Part shown: positions 1-13,261 of the stretch, in pieces | Layout: the number at the start of each line of letters is the position of its first letter | How positions within the stretch are numbered: the first letter of the stretch is position 1 | Source of the DNA: Micrasema longulum | Lineage: Eukaryota > Arthropoda > Insecta > Trichoptera > Brachycentridae | Length of the DNA: 64,000 bases | Direction of reading: 5' to 3' | Assembly: GCA_022494885.1 (NCBI GenBank) | Contig: JAGVSM010004575.1 | Span: forward strand, 47,944 to 111,943 | Made by a program: the position numbers and the translations under genes | Notes under the pieces: generated by a model | What the model was told of the DNA's origin: nothing | The model's input: the letters and a program-made list of their open reading frames with translations, nothing else | Databases searched by the model: none

Positions 1-1539
1 TTCGGTAAAATATACTGGATCTGGTTTACCCACTGGACGTAGTTCAATGCTCACTTTATGAGACGATGTAGTAGGTACCTGACCAATGCCTGACATCGGG
101 GTATCTACCTTACAACGTTTTAAACCTAATCTGTTTACGCAGCGATTTGAAATTATGTTGATTTGACTACCAGGATCGAGTAAAATACGAACGACCTGAT
201 AATTGCCATAATAATCCCTTACTTCAACTTCAGCTGTCGCTAAGAGGACAAAAGAAGGTGTAGGGCGTGATGCCGATTGCATATTGCTAAGAGTAGTAGC
301 TGGAATGATATAATTATTTTTAGAAGTGGAAGCGATAACTTCTGGTGAATTACGAACTTCAGAGACGTTTGAAGAACACAAGTTTGTATTATGACGAGAA
401 TTGCATTTTTTGCAATTGAAAGTTGATTTGCAATTTGATAAGTTATGGTTTGATCTCAGGCAGTTTACGCACAGTTTTAGTTGCTTAACGACATTCCAAC
501 GTTCTTTCGTGGGTTTCTCCTTAAACCGTTCGCATGAATATATAAAGTGATTTTCCGAACACAAAGGACACGTTTGTGTATTCGCCAATAAGGTTGATGA
601 GGATTTCGGTTTGTTAAACGGAGTCTTCTTGGCGATGACGTCAGGAGAACGATCTCTGGAAAGACGTGATCTCTCCAAAGCCTGACATCTTTCTACAAGA
701 AACTCTTGTAATGTTGAAAAAACTGGAAAATCTACCCCTTTAATGGATAATTCAAATGCTTCGCGTGAATTTTTATCGAGTTTAGTCAAAAGAGTGTGAA
801 AGAGAATAAAATCCCAGTCAGATGTCGGAAGTCCTAATCCCTTTAGGATAGAAATATTTTCCATAAAAATGTCTAGAATTTTTCTTAACGCCTGAGGAGT
901 ATTAGTAGTAATTTGTTTATGATATAAAATCTCTTCCCAACATAAAAATGCAAGATGTCGTTTATTATTATATCGCGCTATTAACGCATCAAATGCGTCA
1001 CGATAATTATTAGCCGTGATTGGATATGCTCGCATAATGTTTACAGGCTCCCCTGATAGTGACGATATTAAATATTGGAACTTTTCCACGTTCGATAAGT
1101 CGTTCCTACTGTGCACTAAACTTAAAAATAAATCATAAAACGCAGGAAACTCTTTTATTTGACCTGTAAATAAAGGTAATTTTATTAATGGCAATTTTGC
1201 GTAGTGCTTCTTTTCACACGTTTCGGACTGGACTTCTTTCTTCAATGGTGGTAAAACCAGTCGCTTGATGCTGAAAATCTCACACACGATTTCATCCATT
1301 TGTTCCTGAATCTCATTGTTCTCCCTTACGGCAGCTTCATCTTCAGAAATTTCTGACAACATTTTTATTTGCGTTTCGTTAAACATATCCATTATAGGAT
1401 CTAGCCGCTCGCACCACGATAAAAAACGTGGAATGTTTTCTGGATCGGACATAGCGTTTTTTCCCGATCGTAAAGCATCCTTCAATCTTTTTAGCGCGTG
1501 ATTTCGCCTAGTTGTATAAACATTTACGCTAACACTCAT
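1..1539 (-). mobile_element. BEL/Pao LTR retrotransposon, gag-pol 5' part (truncated by window edge)
   Basis: One uninterrupted reading frame runs from an ATG at 1539 to the window edge (513 codons, no stop) and must continue to the left. An N-terminal coiled-coil-like part and a gag-like region (DUF1759 type, roughly residues 75-230) are followed by three zinc knuckles: CPLCSENHFIYSC near residue 320, CVNCLRSNHNLSNC near 355 and CKKCNSRHNTNLC near 375. An aspartic protease segment with LDPGSQ near residue 450 follows. The order gag, knuckles, A17-type protease with D-P-G-S is typical of BEL/Pao elements. Reverse transcriptase, RNase H and integrase are expected beyond the edge and are not seen. 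The absence of stops over 1.5 kb suggests a fairly young insertion. It is a selfish element, not a host gene. Confidence 0.9.
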
Positions 1540-2340
1540 GATTCTAAGTTAAAATAAGTGAAAATGATTTATAAGTTGCTAATGCTAAATGCTAAATGCT
1601 ACTGCTAAAAATTATTGTTTGCTTTGCGGGACAGTACACGCGCTTATTATTGACGCGCGAAGAAGGTAGTTTAAAAGTTTTGATGCAAATAAAAAAAAGA
1701 GTATGACGAAAAGGCTCACAGAGATTTATGTAAATGAATGTTGTTAATGTTTTTATGATGATTATAGGTTAATAATATATTATATATAAATATAAATTAA
1801 TGATATGATATGATACGATGAGAATTTAATCGTTAACCAATGCAGGTTTATTTTCATCGACAACGTGTCGCGAAAGGGCAAAATGTCCGAATATATTAAT
1901 TATCCGGTTCGCAAGATAGACCAAATGTTGGATGCTCGATACCTTCGACCTCGGGACTGTAAAACAAGGCCTGCCCTTTCGCGATACGCGTGATCGAAGA
2001 AAACAGGGAACGTTTGATTTTAGGTAAACTAATTGACGTTATGGTTTTCAGTGTCAATCCTGGAATTAATGAAAGGAGTAAGGACTTACGGTTTCCTCCC
2101 TTTGGCACTGGTCCAGAAAGACACCGTTATCGTTTGCACTGGTCACTTTGCACGTTTTCTTATATGTTGGTGATTCGAAATCACTGTCACGCTCGCGGTA
2201 CGGTTTTCGTTGTGTTGTCAAGCGTTGCTTTCTTGACTCGCCGTCAGGGAGAAGTAGGTATATTGGGATTCAAAACAAGGACCACCGGAATCAAAGGAAG
2301 GAATGGCTTGACACTTGAATAAAAGAAAATGAATCCGAAA
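1540..2340 (-). other. Possible BEL/Pao leader and 5' LTR
   Basis: This stretch lies immediately upstream of the BEL/Pao frame. It holds a TATA-like ATATAAGAAA (minus strand, near 2165) and an AATAAA (minus strand, near 1850), which is the order expected in an LTR. It also has a 13-bp perfect inverted repeat (1868-1880 and 1972-1984). I could not fix the LTR ends, the primer-binding site or the target duplication, because the second LTR would be outside the window. The assignment rests on position and signal order only. Confidence 0.35.
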
Positions 2341-3873
2341 CACATACAATTAAAATTGTCCTTTACAGTTTTTGAAATTTCCATCAAGATTATGTTTGTG
2401 TACGTTCAACTACAATAAACTTGTATAATGTAAATATCCATATAAATAATCAGAATAAATACATTAATTAAAATTTTAAACATATCTACTATTCAATTTA
2501 TGTTTGGAAATATGCGCCTTGTACCATTATTTCTAGGTCACAATCTTATATTTTATTAACATGTTTTACGTAAACAGTTTGTGCTTGTTCACGTTTAATA
2601 TTGAATAAGAACATTGACCGCTGTTTTCCATATTTTAATTTTATTTATTTAATTTATTTTACATACATATCCGTAAGGGCAGACATATTGCTTTAAGGCA
2701 ATTTTTTCCTACCTACCCAAACCGTTCAGTGTGATAAAATCAGTGGTATATGAACATATTGTGGGCTTATTATAGCATTTTCATTAAAAACAAAAAAGAG
2801 GAAAGGAAAGAGGGAGAAGAAAGAAAAAACTCAAATATTTAGGAAGTGAAATTTCAATCGTGATTTAAATGTGAATAAAGAAGTCTCTGGTATTAATGGG
2901 TAGATTATTTCACATTAAATACTATCTTAACATTTTCGTACCAAAGAACTTGTCAAGAAAGGTAACATTATACGTAATAGATAAAATTCAGGCAATAAAA
3001 GGTATCAATAATTTCAGGAAACCAAATACCGAACACTCTTCAATGGGTCGGAAGATCTGTTGACGAACGACAACAGGCCGTCTTATCCTAGCGAGTTTTC
3101 TATGATTTCCTCGTCATTAGAGCAAACGCGGAAAAGTTCATAAGCAGGCTGCATCCCAAATATCTAACCCGATCCTTACAAATTATAAGCATACATTCAT
3201 AAGAGAAACGTAGGACGGAGATGGAGCTTATATGCATTTTTAAAATACTTCATGTTATTCGTGATGTCCCATCTATGTTGTAATTAATTTATTCCCATGT
3301 TCCCAACCATGTTATCAGAAGTCAAAATATGCTATATATTTTTTCTAAGACAATTTTTGTTTTTATACCCCAATGTCCAAAATGTGTAGATTAGTCAATT
3401 TATCGCACAACTTGGAATTTTTTGGGTTAGATCTTCCTGCTTTTCGTAAATATCTTCGCCACTAACACAGTGTGGGATGAAGAAGGATTGCCATGGCTTA
3501 TATGTTGATCGTGTTCTTGAATATATTGTATACCATTATTTGGTTGCCCTTCTTTGTCTTTCCACATGATTTTATGGTATTTATGTTTAGTTTCTTGTAC
3601 GCTGTTTCTTCATACAAGTGTTGTAATTAGCTTAGGCCTTATATTTAATAAATAACAACCCTTTAAAGTATTTCTTTAATTTAAATTTAAAAGTAAATTT
3701 TTTCAACTAAACAAATTAATAACGATCTTTTTGAAGTAAATATAAACCTTATACATTATAAGCAATGTAAAAAATGATACTCTGATATACAAAAAATATA
3801 TATATGTAACAGTATAAACAGTAATTTTGCAATAATTATGTGATGGATTTATTTAATTAAATATCGTCATTTT

Positions 3874-3995
3874 TTTCATCATTCTTTTTCCGTACCTAAT
3901 GGTGTATAGGGCACTGCATTGGTACACCAACCGCAGCGTATCTTGGTCGATTTTTAACATTTGGTAAGATGATTAGTCTTACGCTTAATCGGTTG
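3874..3995 (-). repeat. SINE 3' half
   Basis: This matches, in reverse orientation, the body and tail shared by the SINEs at 13262, 42905 and 48518: the TGCCCTATGCACC-like block, the ATACGCTG-like block and the GATCATCTTACC-like block. The tRNA-like head is missing. Confidence 0.7.
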
Positions 3996-4203
3996 TTTTT
4001 CTATGAATACATACATATTGAAATGCATGATATAAGAAACCAATAAAAAATAAAGCAATGTTTGCTACAACCGTCTCGGGTAACAGGAATTAATATTTAT
4101 TTTGTTTTCAGAAAATTGCTATGCTTTGGCAACCCCGTCTTGGCTAATGAGGTCATAAATATTTTGTGCAAATTATTGTAATAGTAGTTATACATACAGA
4201 CCA

Positions 4204-4345
4204 TAATGAGGAAGGTCAGTGCTATGGGAATTTTTTTTCTTACACGTGGTAAAAATTAGAGCATTTAATTCTAGAGTGAAGTTTCTCGAAAATGCATGAA
4301 AAAAATAATAAAAATGAACTACTTTGAAACGTCACAGGTTCGTGC
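4204..4345 (+). repeat. End fragment of the CAATGAGGAA inverted-repeat element family
   Basis: This copy begins with AATGAGGAAGGTCAG. It runs parallel to 55752-55930 through blocks such as TTAGAGCATTTAATTCT and GTTTCTCGAAAATG, up to the ACGTCA block. The far end is missing. Confidence 0.65.
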
Positions 4346-4873
4346 ATAAAAAAAAATATATCTTAATTTTTCAATAAGACAAAGTTCCATCTTATAAACA
4401 TGTAATGTTAAAAATGAAGAAATATGACTCCTGCGTTTAGGCAACTCGCATAACGAACAATTTATTCGTTTCTTACGATAATAATAATTATTATTATACA
4501 CAATATATAGGGCCATTTTCATAATCCACCTTCAGGGCGTTTTGCAAAGGAGATTCTATGCAATATTGAATTTGATATAACTTAAAATTTATGCAAAACG
4601 ATATATTTTTTTCATCTTAAGCTTTTTTATTCAAATGATTTAAAAGAACAGGTGGTTTAGTTATTTATAAGTTACTGTAATTACAAAACGCTGTATGTTT
4701 TTTAACGTAATGAATAAATAAAGTATAATATTTTTTATTATTATGTCCGTGTCTAATAAAAAATTCAATTATGTGTGTAAAATACACCCTGAATTGACGA
4801 TTCTGTTTTTGATTCGATTGATTCTCTAATGTAAAAACCTTAAAAAATGAAATCGAGTAAATATATGTATGTT

Positions 4874-4965
4874 CGCCTCGTAATTTAGTGGTAAGCGCAT
4901 TCACCTACCACGCTTGAGGTCACATGTTCGATTCCTGGCAAGGTCTACTAAAATATTTGTATTAC
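4874..4965 (+). repeat. SINE, tRNA-like head
   Basis: A-box-like (TTTAGTGGTAAGCGC) and B-box-like (TGTTCGATTCC) pol III promoter blocks are spaced as in a tRNA. They are followed by the start of the SINE body. A diverged copy, not a tRNA gene. Confidence 0.65.
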
Positions 4966-5489
4966 ACACTAATAATTCGTTGTCCTTGACTTTTGTAACT
5001 GAATCGAATGTAAGTAAACACAGTTTTTACTATCATTCGTGTTTGCAATATGGTCATGAGGAAGAATGACAATATCCGACATAAGCCCTCCATATAATTT
5101 AGCAAACTCACAGTGAAAGTGGCAATGAAATTAAAATCGCGGTTCATGAGAATTGATTTTTTTTAAAGGTTTACTCGTTTACTGGCAAAAAAATCATTTG
5201 TTTATTATGAGCAAAACCGATAATGGTATGTAGAAAGAGTGCGTTCATTGTCCCTAGAATGCAATAGAAAATAATAATTGTTATTTGTATTGTACTTGTT
5301 TTTTCATATTTTTATGAAGTTTTTGTATTTTTTAAATATTTTATTTTTAAATAAAAAATAACAGAGACGTTGAGGGGATTTGAAAGGTGGGGACAACATT
5401 TCGACCTTATTTAAAAGACTTTATGCGCAGCTGATAGAGAGTTTTCCAGAACTCAACAGCTGCGGGGGGGTGGTGGGCTTCTGGATCCC

Positions 5490-5550
5490 CTCGATGTCCC
5501 TGGACTGCCACCTGAAGCATGAGACATGAGCCTGATCACTGATCGGTAGG
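5490..5550 (+). repeat. SINE body fragment
   Basis: A short piece matching the CCTGGACTG-CACCTGAAGCAT-GATCA blocks of the SINE body elsewhere in the window. No head is present. Confidence 0.45.
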
Positions 5551-7300
5551 TACAATTATAAATTCCTTTTTTTCAATTTATTATTTTTCCATTTAATGAA
5601 ATATGTGTGTTCCGTGCTTTGATACCTGTAGCTGAATCACAAATAACTATCGACGTGCTAATAAGCGACGTGACAGCAATTTCTCACCATGATTGTTTAT
5701 CGTATTCAATGCAACATCCGTGAACACCTAATATTAAATGTCAAAATATTTACGTTTCGCGGTGTATAATCCTGCTGCGCAGTCACATATTTGAATTTCA
5801 CCAGTGTAAATATGGAAAATATTTCAAAACATCTATTTTTATTTATTTATTCATTATTTATCATGCTATTTATTGCATTTAGCCGGCAGTTAACAAGCCA
5901 AATGTCAAGAAAAGCAATCGCCATAATAATTGTAATTAAATTTAACTTTTTTGTATTAGATACTCCTTACTATTTTGAAAATGCATTATATACGCTGATA
6001 TTTCGCCAGTGGACTGTATTTATTTACGAGGAAAACAAAAAAAAACAAAAACAAACCGACACGAGCGTTGACTTAGAGATTACACACGCGTCGACTTATG
6101 ACTGCGATAACTTAAGCATGTTCATTATTTTTCATTGTGATCGTTCAAATGCTTAGCATGTTTTTAAGCACGTCGATAGTTATTTGCGATTGAGCTACTG
6201 GGGTGGTATTCTGAAACGCAAAAGAGCGCATAAAAAACGCATTTTTAACGCATATTTACGAACTGAATACACGCTTATATAACGACCTCTTTGAGTACCA
6301 GCCCAGACTCATTTTTAACTGGTGTTAAATACTTTTTTTCATTAATTTGTATTTTTTCAATCATTTGCAAAAACGTTGTCGTGAATATTTGGGGGTGCAG
6401 TGATTGAGTTAGTGTATTGAGTACAGTTATGTATTTAAAGTAATAAAAATAGTTTTTCATTTGTATATTTATTTATTTCGAAAGTCATAGATTTCCATTC
6501 ATTACTCCATGTCAATTAGGGTATCTTTACTACCCTAAAGGCACATTGAAAAAATCATGTTACCTATGCTTAGTAAAAATATAAAATACTGGATTCAAAT
6601 AAAACTTTCCAGAAGTTGGCTGGTAAGTCCCATTAGATTTTTAACTTTTAATTTACTGGGATTTTTCCAATATAATGTTCATACATAATTTTATAAATCT
6701 TTTTAAATCTGAAATTGGAGTCCTATAGAACATTAAAAAATAACAACATGGATTCCATGCTTTGTTTTAATTGTTTTAATTTCATTGCACTATATATTAA
6801 AGTCGCAAATATTATTTCAGTTTTATGTACATATTATTACTTATTACTATATTATTACTACATCTTTATGTAAATATTGTTCTGTCCCAAAATGAGTTTG
6901 TTGTAACTTCTGAGAGTACAAAAAAAGAATGATTTAATGATGAAACAATAATAAATATCACTGTGTGATTTTTTTTAAACATGCTCAGTCAGTTTTTTTA
7001 TAAATTTGAGTTAAATATGCCAATTTGGAAGTTCTAACTGTGCGCACTGTTATGTCATCCAAAAAACTTAGCTTAATAAACATTATCAGCCATCGACAAA
7101 GTGGTCAAAAAGTTTTGAATCAGGCGAGAGAAACATGATTAGTCAATAAGAAAAGTGAAAGAAAAAAAGAAAAATATAATCTATTATTGACAAAGCATGT
7201 TTCTGCCGTCCAGTCTTCATATTATAATATTTTACTGAGTAACATCTCGCTACGTGAGCAACACCATGCTACGAACTGTCCGCGTCCGGGTCTTACTAAT

Positions 7301-8082
7301 CGTGGGTATTCTGCGAAAGGGCACTAGTCAAAATTTTGCTGTTTTGACTTAATGATGAGGTTATACTGTTGAAAAAATACTCTACAATCTGCAAAAACGC
7401 ACAAAGTCCTATCTTCACTATCTTCGATATTATCTGTAATAAGTCAATTTAACATAAATCCGTTCAGGGAAAAAGCACCAAGGGACAAGGGACGCCGTAC
7501 TGGTGGGCCATCAATAACAATATTTTGGATGTATTCAGCGGAGTTTATGGAGCAGTACTGACTTGAGAAAAGGTGAGATTGTTGGTCGGCTTCATGATAT
7601 CCTGGAGATGTCTAGTAAATAATGTCTACATGTTTCTCTCAGGGGCAAACGCGGCAATCATTATTTTCTTTCTTTTCTCTTTTTAATAATTGATTATTAT
7701 TTTACCTAATGTAATAGGTACTGTACATTAGATTAAATGATTACATAACTTTTTTAATTAAAGAAAAAAAACATTTCACTCAAAGTGACTATAGTAGGTA
7801 CAATGTGACTTCAATTTGAATTCATTACTGTGGTATTAGGTATCAGCGAAAATGCACTAAGTCATGTCAATCCACCATTATTGTGAAAAAAATGTTGTGA
7901 AAGTTCAGTTATTATTTATTAAACTATTTGATACAATGTAGTAAATAGATCATCTTACCATTTTTTCAAGTTGGCTTAGTAATGTTTAGTATTTAAAAAA
8001 AGTTATTTCTTTACAAAGTTTGAACTTCAATTATCTCAGAAATAGTAATTTTGACTAAGTGCTTTTTCGCAGAATACCCACG
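7301..8082 (-). mobile_element. Inverted-repeat DNA transposon, copy A (782 bp, TSD TAAT)
   Basis: Both ends read CGTGGGTATTCTGCG inward and continue with a GCACT(A)AGTCAAAATT block, giving terminal inverted repeats of about 36 bp. TAAT flanks the element directly on each side (7297-7300 and 8083-8086). The interior is collinear, in reverse orientation, with 50745-51495 over its whole length, and with a shorter diverged copy at 38268-38837. No transposase frame is visible, so it is probably non-autonomous. The right flank continues as a SINE body, so this copy appears to have landed inside a SINE. Confidence 0.85.
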
Positions 8083-8086
8083 TAAT

Positions 8087-8185
8087 CACCTTCATGCAAC
8101 AAATGATCGAGATGCGCTGCATTGCGATGTACCAATGCAGTGTCCTTGCACCATCAAGTGCGACAAAGGTGGTAATGATGATATA
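8087..8185 (+). repeat. SINE 3' body and tail, split by transposon copy A
   Basis: Contains the ACCTTCATGCAAC, ATGATCGAGATGCGCTG and TACCAATGCAGTG blocks of the SINE body and the ATGATG-type tail. The element at 7301-8082 interrupts it at TAAT. Confidence 0.6.
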
Positions 8186-9079
8186 AATAATATTGTCGAG
8201 GTCTGAATCTAAATAAATCTTTATACCTATGTTGCACCCCGTGAATAACGGTGGTACAACTCAAACTTATTTCTACAAGAGAGTAGTTATACACACGCTC
8301 GCGCTATTAGTAAATATTAACATTCATCCCCAAAACAAAAAACTATTATTTCTTAATATTTTAGTAAAAAATATATAATTTACATTAACATTTTTTATGT
8401 GAAGGCCGCATTTTTAAAGAATTATGCTGTTAATTAACGCACAATTGTACGGATAGAAATTATATTGAGGAACATGTCTGCATACATAAATTAAATCAAA
8501 AACGTTAATTATGGACTTATCCCATTACTATCGCTCAAGTGCCAAGTGTATTAAATGTAGGTATAATCATTACATTATGCTATAAAACATATAATATATT
8601 TATAAATAATCGAATGACACGCATGACAAGATAAAAGGATGTTATGCCAAGATGAACTTATCGTGTATAGCGTTTCCTTGTGATTTTATATACCTTTGAA
8701 ATGGCGTGACGGTATTAAAAGTATCTTTTGACATGTTGATATTACATTTACTAATCTTAGGCTGATTTTGAATTATAAATTACGGCACAGATCACCCAGA
8801 CTTAAAACAAAACATATTGTCGGTGATAGTGCAATACCGCGTAACCTGTTTTTTTTAACGTAAATATTTTACTGCTATAAATTTGTTATAGGGACTAAGT
8901 CGCTAGTTTTAAATTACTGCTATTTTTACAAAAAAAAGATAGTTTTTCTGATACTCAAGCAGTATTTTTGGTTGATTAAATTAGTAAGTAATATATATTT
9001 AACAGAACAGTTTTTAGGTTCACCTGCCAAAAATGCAATTGATAGTTACGTGGTATTGCAGTTTCACCGACGATATGTG

Positions 9080-9155
9080 AACTCACCGGGAATCAAACCC
9101 AGAACTCCGGTGATAAGATAAGTATTTTGGCCAATGAATTACGGAGGCCGCCGAA
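9080..9155 (-). repeat. tRNA-derived SINE head
   Basis: The minus strand reads GGCGGCCTCCG with an A-box-like region, followed by GGGTTTGATTCCCGG as B box. No folded mature tRNA can be made, so this is a SINE head of a family related to the one at 29036-29112. Confidence 0.5.
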
Positions 9156-10292
9156 TAATAAAATTGTAATTTGCTACTATAGGCTACAGATTTAGATCAT
9201 TGCATCAATCATTAAACCAAGTGAATAAATCAATAGTTTAGTCTTTGTTTCAGTATCCATAGTAATGCTGAGTTTCACGTTATGTCGCTGGCATACTTAT
9301 ACTTTTCCAGAAAAATCAATACTTTTCAGGATGTGTTCAAGGGTCATTTACCCGGCCGCAATGATAATGAAAACTGACCATCAGCTACTGGTTGATGTGC
9401 ACGTGCATATATATATAAGTACTACCGCTTAGTAGCACGCGCATTATTACTCAGAGTACTGTTGAAATTTATGTAATATGTTGGTGCTTCACACCCACGA
9501 AATGATTTTTAGTAAATAGCTACCAAATAAATATATTTTATTTCTAATAACTCAAGTACCGTACCTAATAAGAATGTTCAGTTTCTTAAGTCGTAATTTG
9601 TTTTTCTGCATCTTTATGATACATACATATATAATCAATAAAATAATGATGTTTTGTTCAAATTTGGTTCCAGAATATTTTTTTATTATTTTGCCATTTC
9701 AATTCCATAGACAAGAATAATAATAATCGAATACACCCACAAATAATAACAAGTGTCATAAACGTTCATTCGTTCAATCGAAGAAATAGTTGATAATCGA
9801 TTGATCGACCGATTACCAACTACCGTGGTATAATAGGTCATTATTATGGATTACCTACAGTATAGCGTTATTTGTGTACATAAAATAATACCTTACGGGT
9901 GCTTTTCAAAGTGATTTTATGTTGTTTTTAATGTTGAATTTTTACGGACTCGGATCTTTCCAATTTTTAAATTTATTTAAGTCTTTACTGATAGTGGATA
10001 CTTTTTCTTGACCGATTATCTAGCCTTCTACAAAGTAAATTCATATTACCGATGAGTAAGTTTCAAAGATTTTTCTATAACCGCAAATAACACGATATAT
10101 TGAGTTATTAAATTTCTATAACAGCAAAAGCAGCCCATCACTAGTAAGAATTTCTTAATCTATGTATTTCAGCATATCTTTTCTCTGTGTATTTCAGTTT
10201 TATTTTATAGACGCGCAGGCTGTAAAGGCGTTTAAGATATATTTATAATTTATACATTAAGTTTGCGTTAGTCGATATCAGATATTTTTATC

Positions 10293-11884
10293 ATGGAAGA
10301 TCCTGATCTTGAACAAATAAGAAAGCAACGTCTCGCCCAACTTCAATCTCAATATGGGGTAAGAATTATAATAAACATTCCGGTACAATCTTGAATCTGT
10401 CAAAAATGACAAAACACGCTTTATATTGTTTGCATCAGTTAGTAAAAATACGGTTTTCACAAGTAATATCAATTATTTCAAAAACTTGTTCTCTTTTAAA
10501 AAAAATCAATATACTTAAATTATCTAATTCTAGTTATATTTATGATTTCTGATACTGTAATTTAGAGGTTATTTATTATTAAGGCCTTAGACCTAGATGT
10601 CTTTGTAGTTCTAGTATAATTATGAATACCAGTTATGAACAAGATTCACATTGTAAATAATTTAATGACATATATAATATTATGTACTATTTATGAATAT
10701 AATGCTTTCTTAGGGCCCTGGAGAAGGGGGTCAGAACCCCAAGGCTCAAGAAGATCGTGCTAAAGCAATGGAGGAGGCTAAGCACTCTATACTATCACAA
10801 GTCCTAAGTCAAGATGCCAGAGCAAGATGTAAGAATTTAATTGTAATAATAATGAAATGAGTCGCGCCACTTGAAACTGTTTAAAAAATGTTCTCTTTGA
10901 CATAGAATTTTTATCTATATTTTATCTTCATTCACGGTTCCAATTACGAATGTCAATTTGAAATAATTCATAAATATTTGCTTAATTATTTGTTTCAAAT
11001 AAGGTCACAATTTTGTTAGTACGCTTGTTAAAAATAGTATCAAAACTACAACTCAAATTTAAAAATATCTTAGCATAGTAATTATTAAATAATTCGCTCT
11101 ACAAAATAGAATTTTCTAGCAGGGCTACATTCCTGCTATAGGTACACTAGGCTCCGGCCTATGTACCCATGACAAAAAAAAAACTTGGGCAAAAAAATTA
11201 CCGAATTTCATGAAACTCATTTTATGTCTAGTTTTTTTTTTTAAAGCTCATTGTTGACATATTATAGCAAATCTGGCCGCCAGGGGCCCCGGCTTTCAAG
11301 AACTGCCATAACAAAAAAGCAAAAATGCAGTATTTGGTATTAGATACTTATTTATATTGATGAAGAATGGAGAACTAGCCAAAAGACTGAAAAATTTTCT
11401 GTTTTTATTTTATGGTATTTTGTGAAAAAAAAATTGCCCAGATTTATCAGTAAATTAGTTTGCTTGTCTATTTTATGTCAAAATACCTATGTAAATATGT
11501 ATAAGAATTTTTTTTTTTTTGCTCAGTCACCAAGAGGGCCCTGGATCTCTTTCCCTACTGTCAAGGCCACGTGGTATATTTTTAACATCAGTACACATGC
11601 ATATTTTTAATGTGTAAATTTTTTCTTCTATATTAAGTTATCTAAACTAACAATATTTTTTTTCCACAGTAAACACAATAAAGTTGGGGAAGCCTGAAAA
11701 GGGTCAGATGGTAGAATCAATGTTAGTTCGGATGGCTCAAAGTGGACAAGTTCGGGGACAAATCAGCGAACAAGAGTTTATAGGAATATTAGAATCTGTC
11801 AACCAACAGATGCCGAAAAGCACGTCTACTGTTAAATTTGATAGGAGAAGAGCTGCTCTTGATTCTGATGAAGACTCTTCCTAA
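10293..11884 (+). CDS. PDCD5: Programmed cell death protein 5 homologue
   Basis: Three coding exons, 10293-10358, 10714-10828 and 11670-11884, join in frame into 131 aa. All introns are GT-AG. The start MEDPDLEQIRKQRLAQLQSQ matches the family's acidic then basic N-terminal helix, and the start is supported by length (human PDCD5 is 125 aa). The core contains ARARLNTIKLGKPEKGQMVE and then ISEQEFIGILESVNQQ, the DNA-binding triple-helix fold of the PDCD5/TFAR19 family. It ends with VKFDRRRAALDSDEDSS, keeping the basic patch and the acidic DSDED site that casein kinase 2 modifies in the human protein. In other animals the protein is nuclear/cytosolic and promotes apoptosis and TIP60 signalling; that role is inferred from homology. 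An AATAAA at 12055-12060 is a plausible poly(A) signal. Confidence 0.95.
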
Positions 11885-12054
11885 CATTTAACATGCGATA
11901 ATACTTCAAATAAATTACCTTATATTAATTCACGAACTGATTTTTTTTTTGCTTAGTTATTACATTACTAATCATAAAGCTTGCATATAATATGTTTTTT
12001 ATTTTGAATTCCTTAATATCATCAATTTATATTAGATTTAAGCTATTGATATTA

Positions 12055-12060
12055 AATAAA
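12055..12060 (+). terminator. Candidate poly(A) signal of PDCD5
   Basis: An AATAAA hexamer 171 bp after the PDCD5 stop codon, in AT-rich DNA. An earlier AATAAA near 11908 is an alternative. The choice is unverified. Confidence 0.4.
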
Positions 12061-13261
12061 CTAATTATATTTTTAACGCTTTTATTGTTGTTTTCTTTTT
12101 CCCTTTATCATAAATAAAAAAAGAGATGTTATTATTAATTGGATTATTTAAATATATTTGCTACTGTTTATTTACATGCAATTCTCTATTGATTTTCAAT
12201 GGTATTTTTCAATTACTTCGGTCTATTTTTGTCACACGTACATAATACCACTCAAAAGTGTGAGATCTACAAGAATCAGTTATTACCTAAATTTTTTGAA
12301 TGACAGATGGCCTTAGATACTACGCTACTTGTTTAATGATGGCCAAGCCCAAAAATGTCTTAAGTATGAGATTGCTAATTAAGATGTTCTGTTCGATGTG
12401 CAGCCAGTGTTGCAAACACATTTGTTTTAAAACATGCCTATCGTACACTATGACAACAGTAAGCGAAATATCACTTGAAAACATCTGCGCACCACTAAGT
12501 ATTGTCTTGGGTGATAGGGAAAATGTACTAAACTCACTCATACCTAATATCGCATGTGACATGTGTGCGCTAGGCCATCAATGTAATATATTATGTTGTC
12601 GTGAATCCAATTAATTTTTTGAATCTGAAAATCTCTTAAATTTGTACTCCCTCGTAGTTTTATTATGTGAATGTTACAAAATATATTTTTTTTAAACTAA
12701 CAAATAAAATGAATTGTAAAAGTAAATAATTTAAGAGAACAAGCTAAAATGTTTTTTTAGGATTGGAGGGCAATATTTTTTATAGTAAAATAAAAAGCCA
12801 TATTATTAACATTTTTTTAATCATACACAATATACTTAATACAAAATGACTAGCTTTACGTGATGTATTTTACCCACTCCAAATAAATATGTATTCTCAC
12901 TACAAACCCAAAACTGCATAAGGCATTGTGATATTTCAATAGTGATGAAAATATCTTGAAAGATTTTTCCAATTCGATATTTCCAATCCATGTAGAATGA
13001 GTATCTTTAAAAAGCAATAGTAGCATAATCAACTTTTCTCTTTTATTAAAATTGTGAAATAAGATGATGGATTCATAGTGAGGATATATTTTTTTAAAAC
13101 CACATATTATTAGTGTATATTATAGTATAATAAAACATATAAAGTCAATACAAAGTTTAAAAAAATAACACAACATAGTTGCATAGTAATAATGATTGAT
13201 ATTTAAAATTTGGTTTTGGCACTTCTATATTTTTTGGCCCATATTTAGGCGGAATGAAGGA

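Larger units (their letters stand above)
2341..10292. other. AT-rich intergenic DNA upstream of PDCD5
   Basis: No supported host gene is visible on either strand. Open frames here are short, AT-rich and unlike known families. Contents are SINE pieces (3874-3995, 4874-4965, 5490-5550, 8087-8185, 9080-9155), one end of a dispersed inverted-repeat element (4204-4345) and the 782-bp transposon copy at 7301-8082. The PDCD5 promoter is presumably just left of 10293, but I cannot point to a TATA box or initiator. Confidence 0.6.

Noticed and set aside
5812..6156. Hydrophobic small protein starting at the ATG at 5812
   Set aside because: AT-rich codons give hydrophobic residues by composition. There is no family match, homologue or splice context.
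12300..12614. 104-codon frame downstream of PDCD5 as a gene
   Set aside because: The opposite strand is also open for 80 codons, there is no recognisable domain, and it lies in a gap expected to be 3' UTR or spacer.
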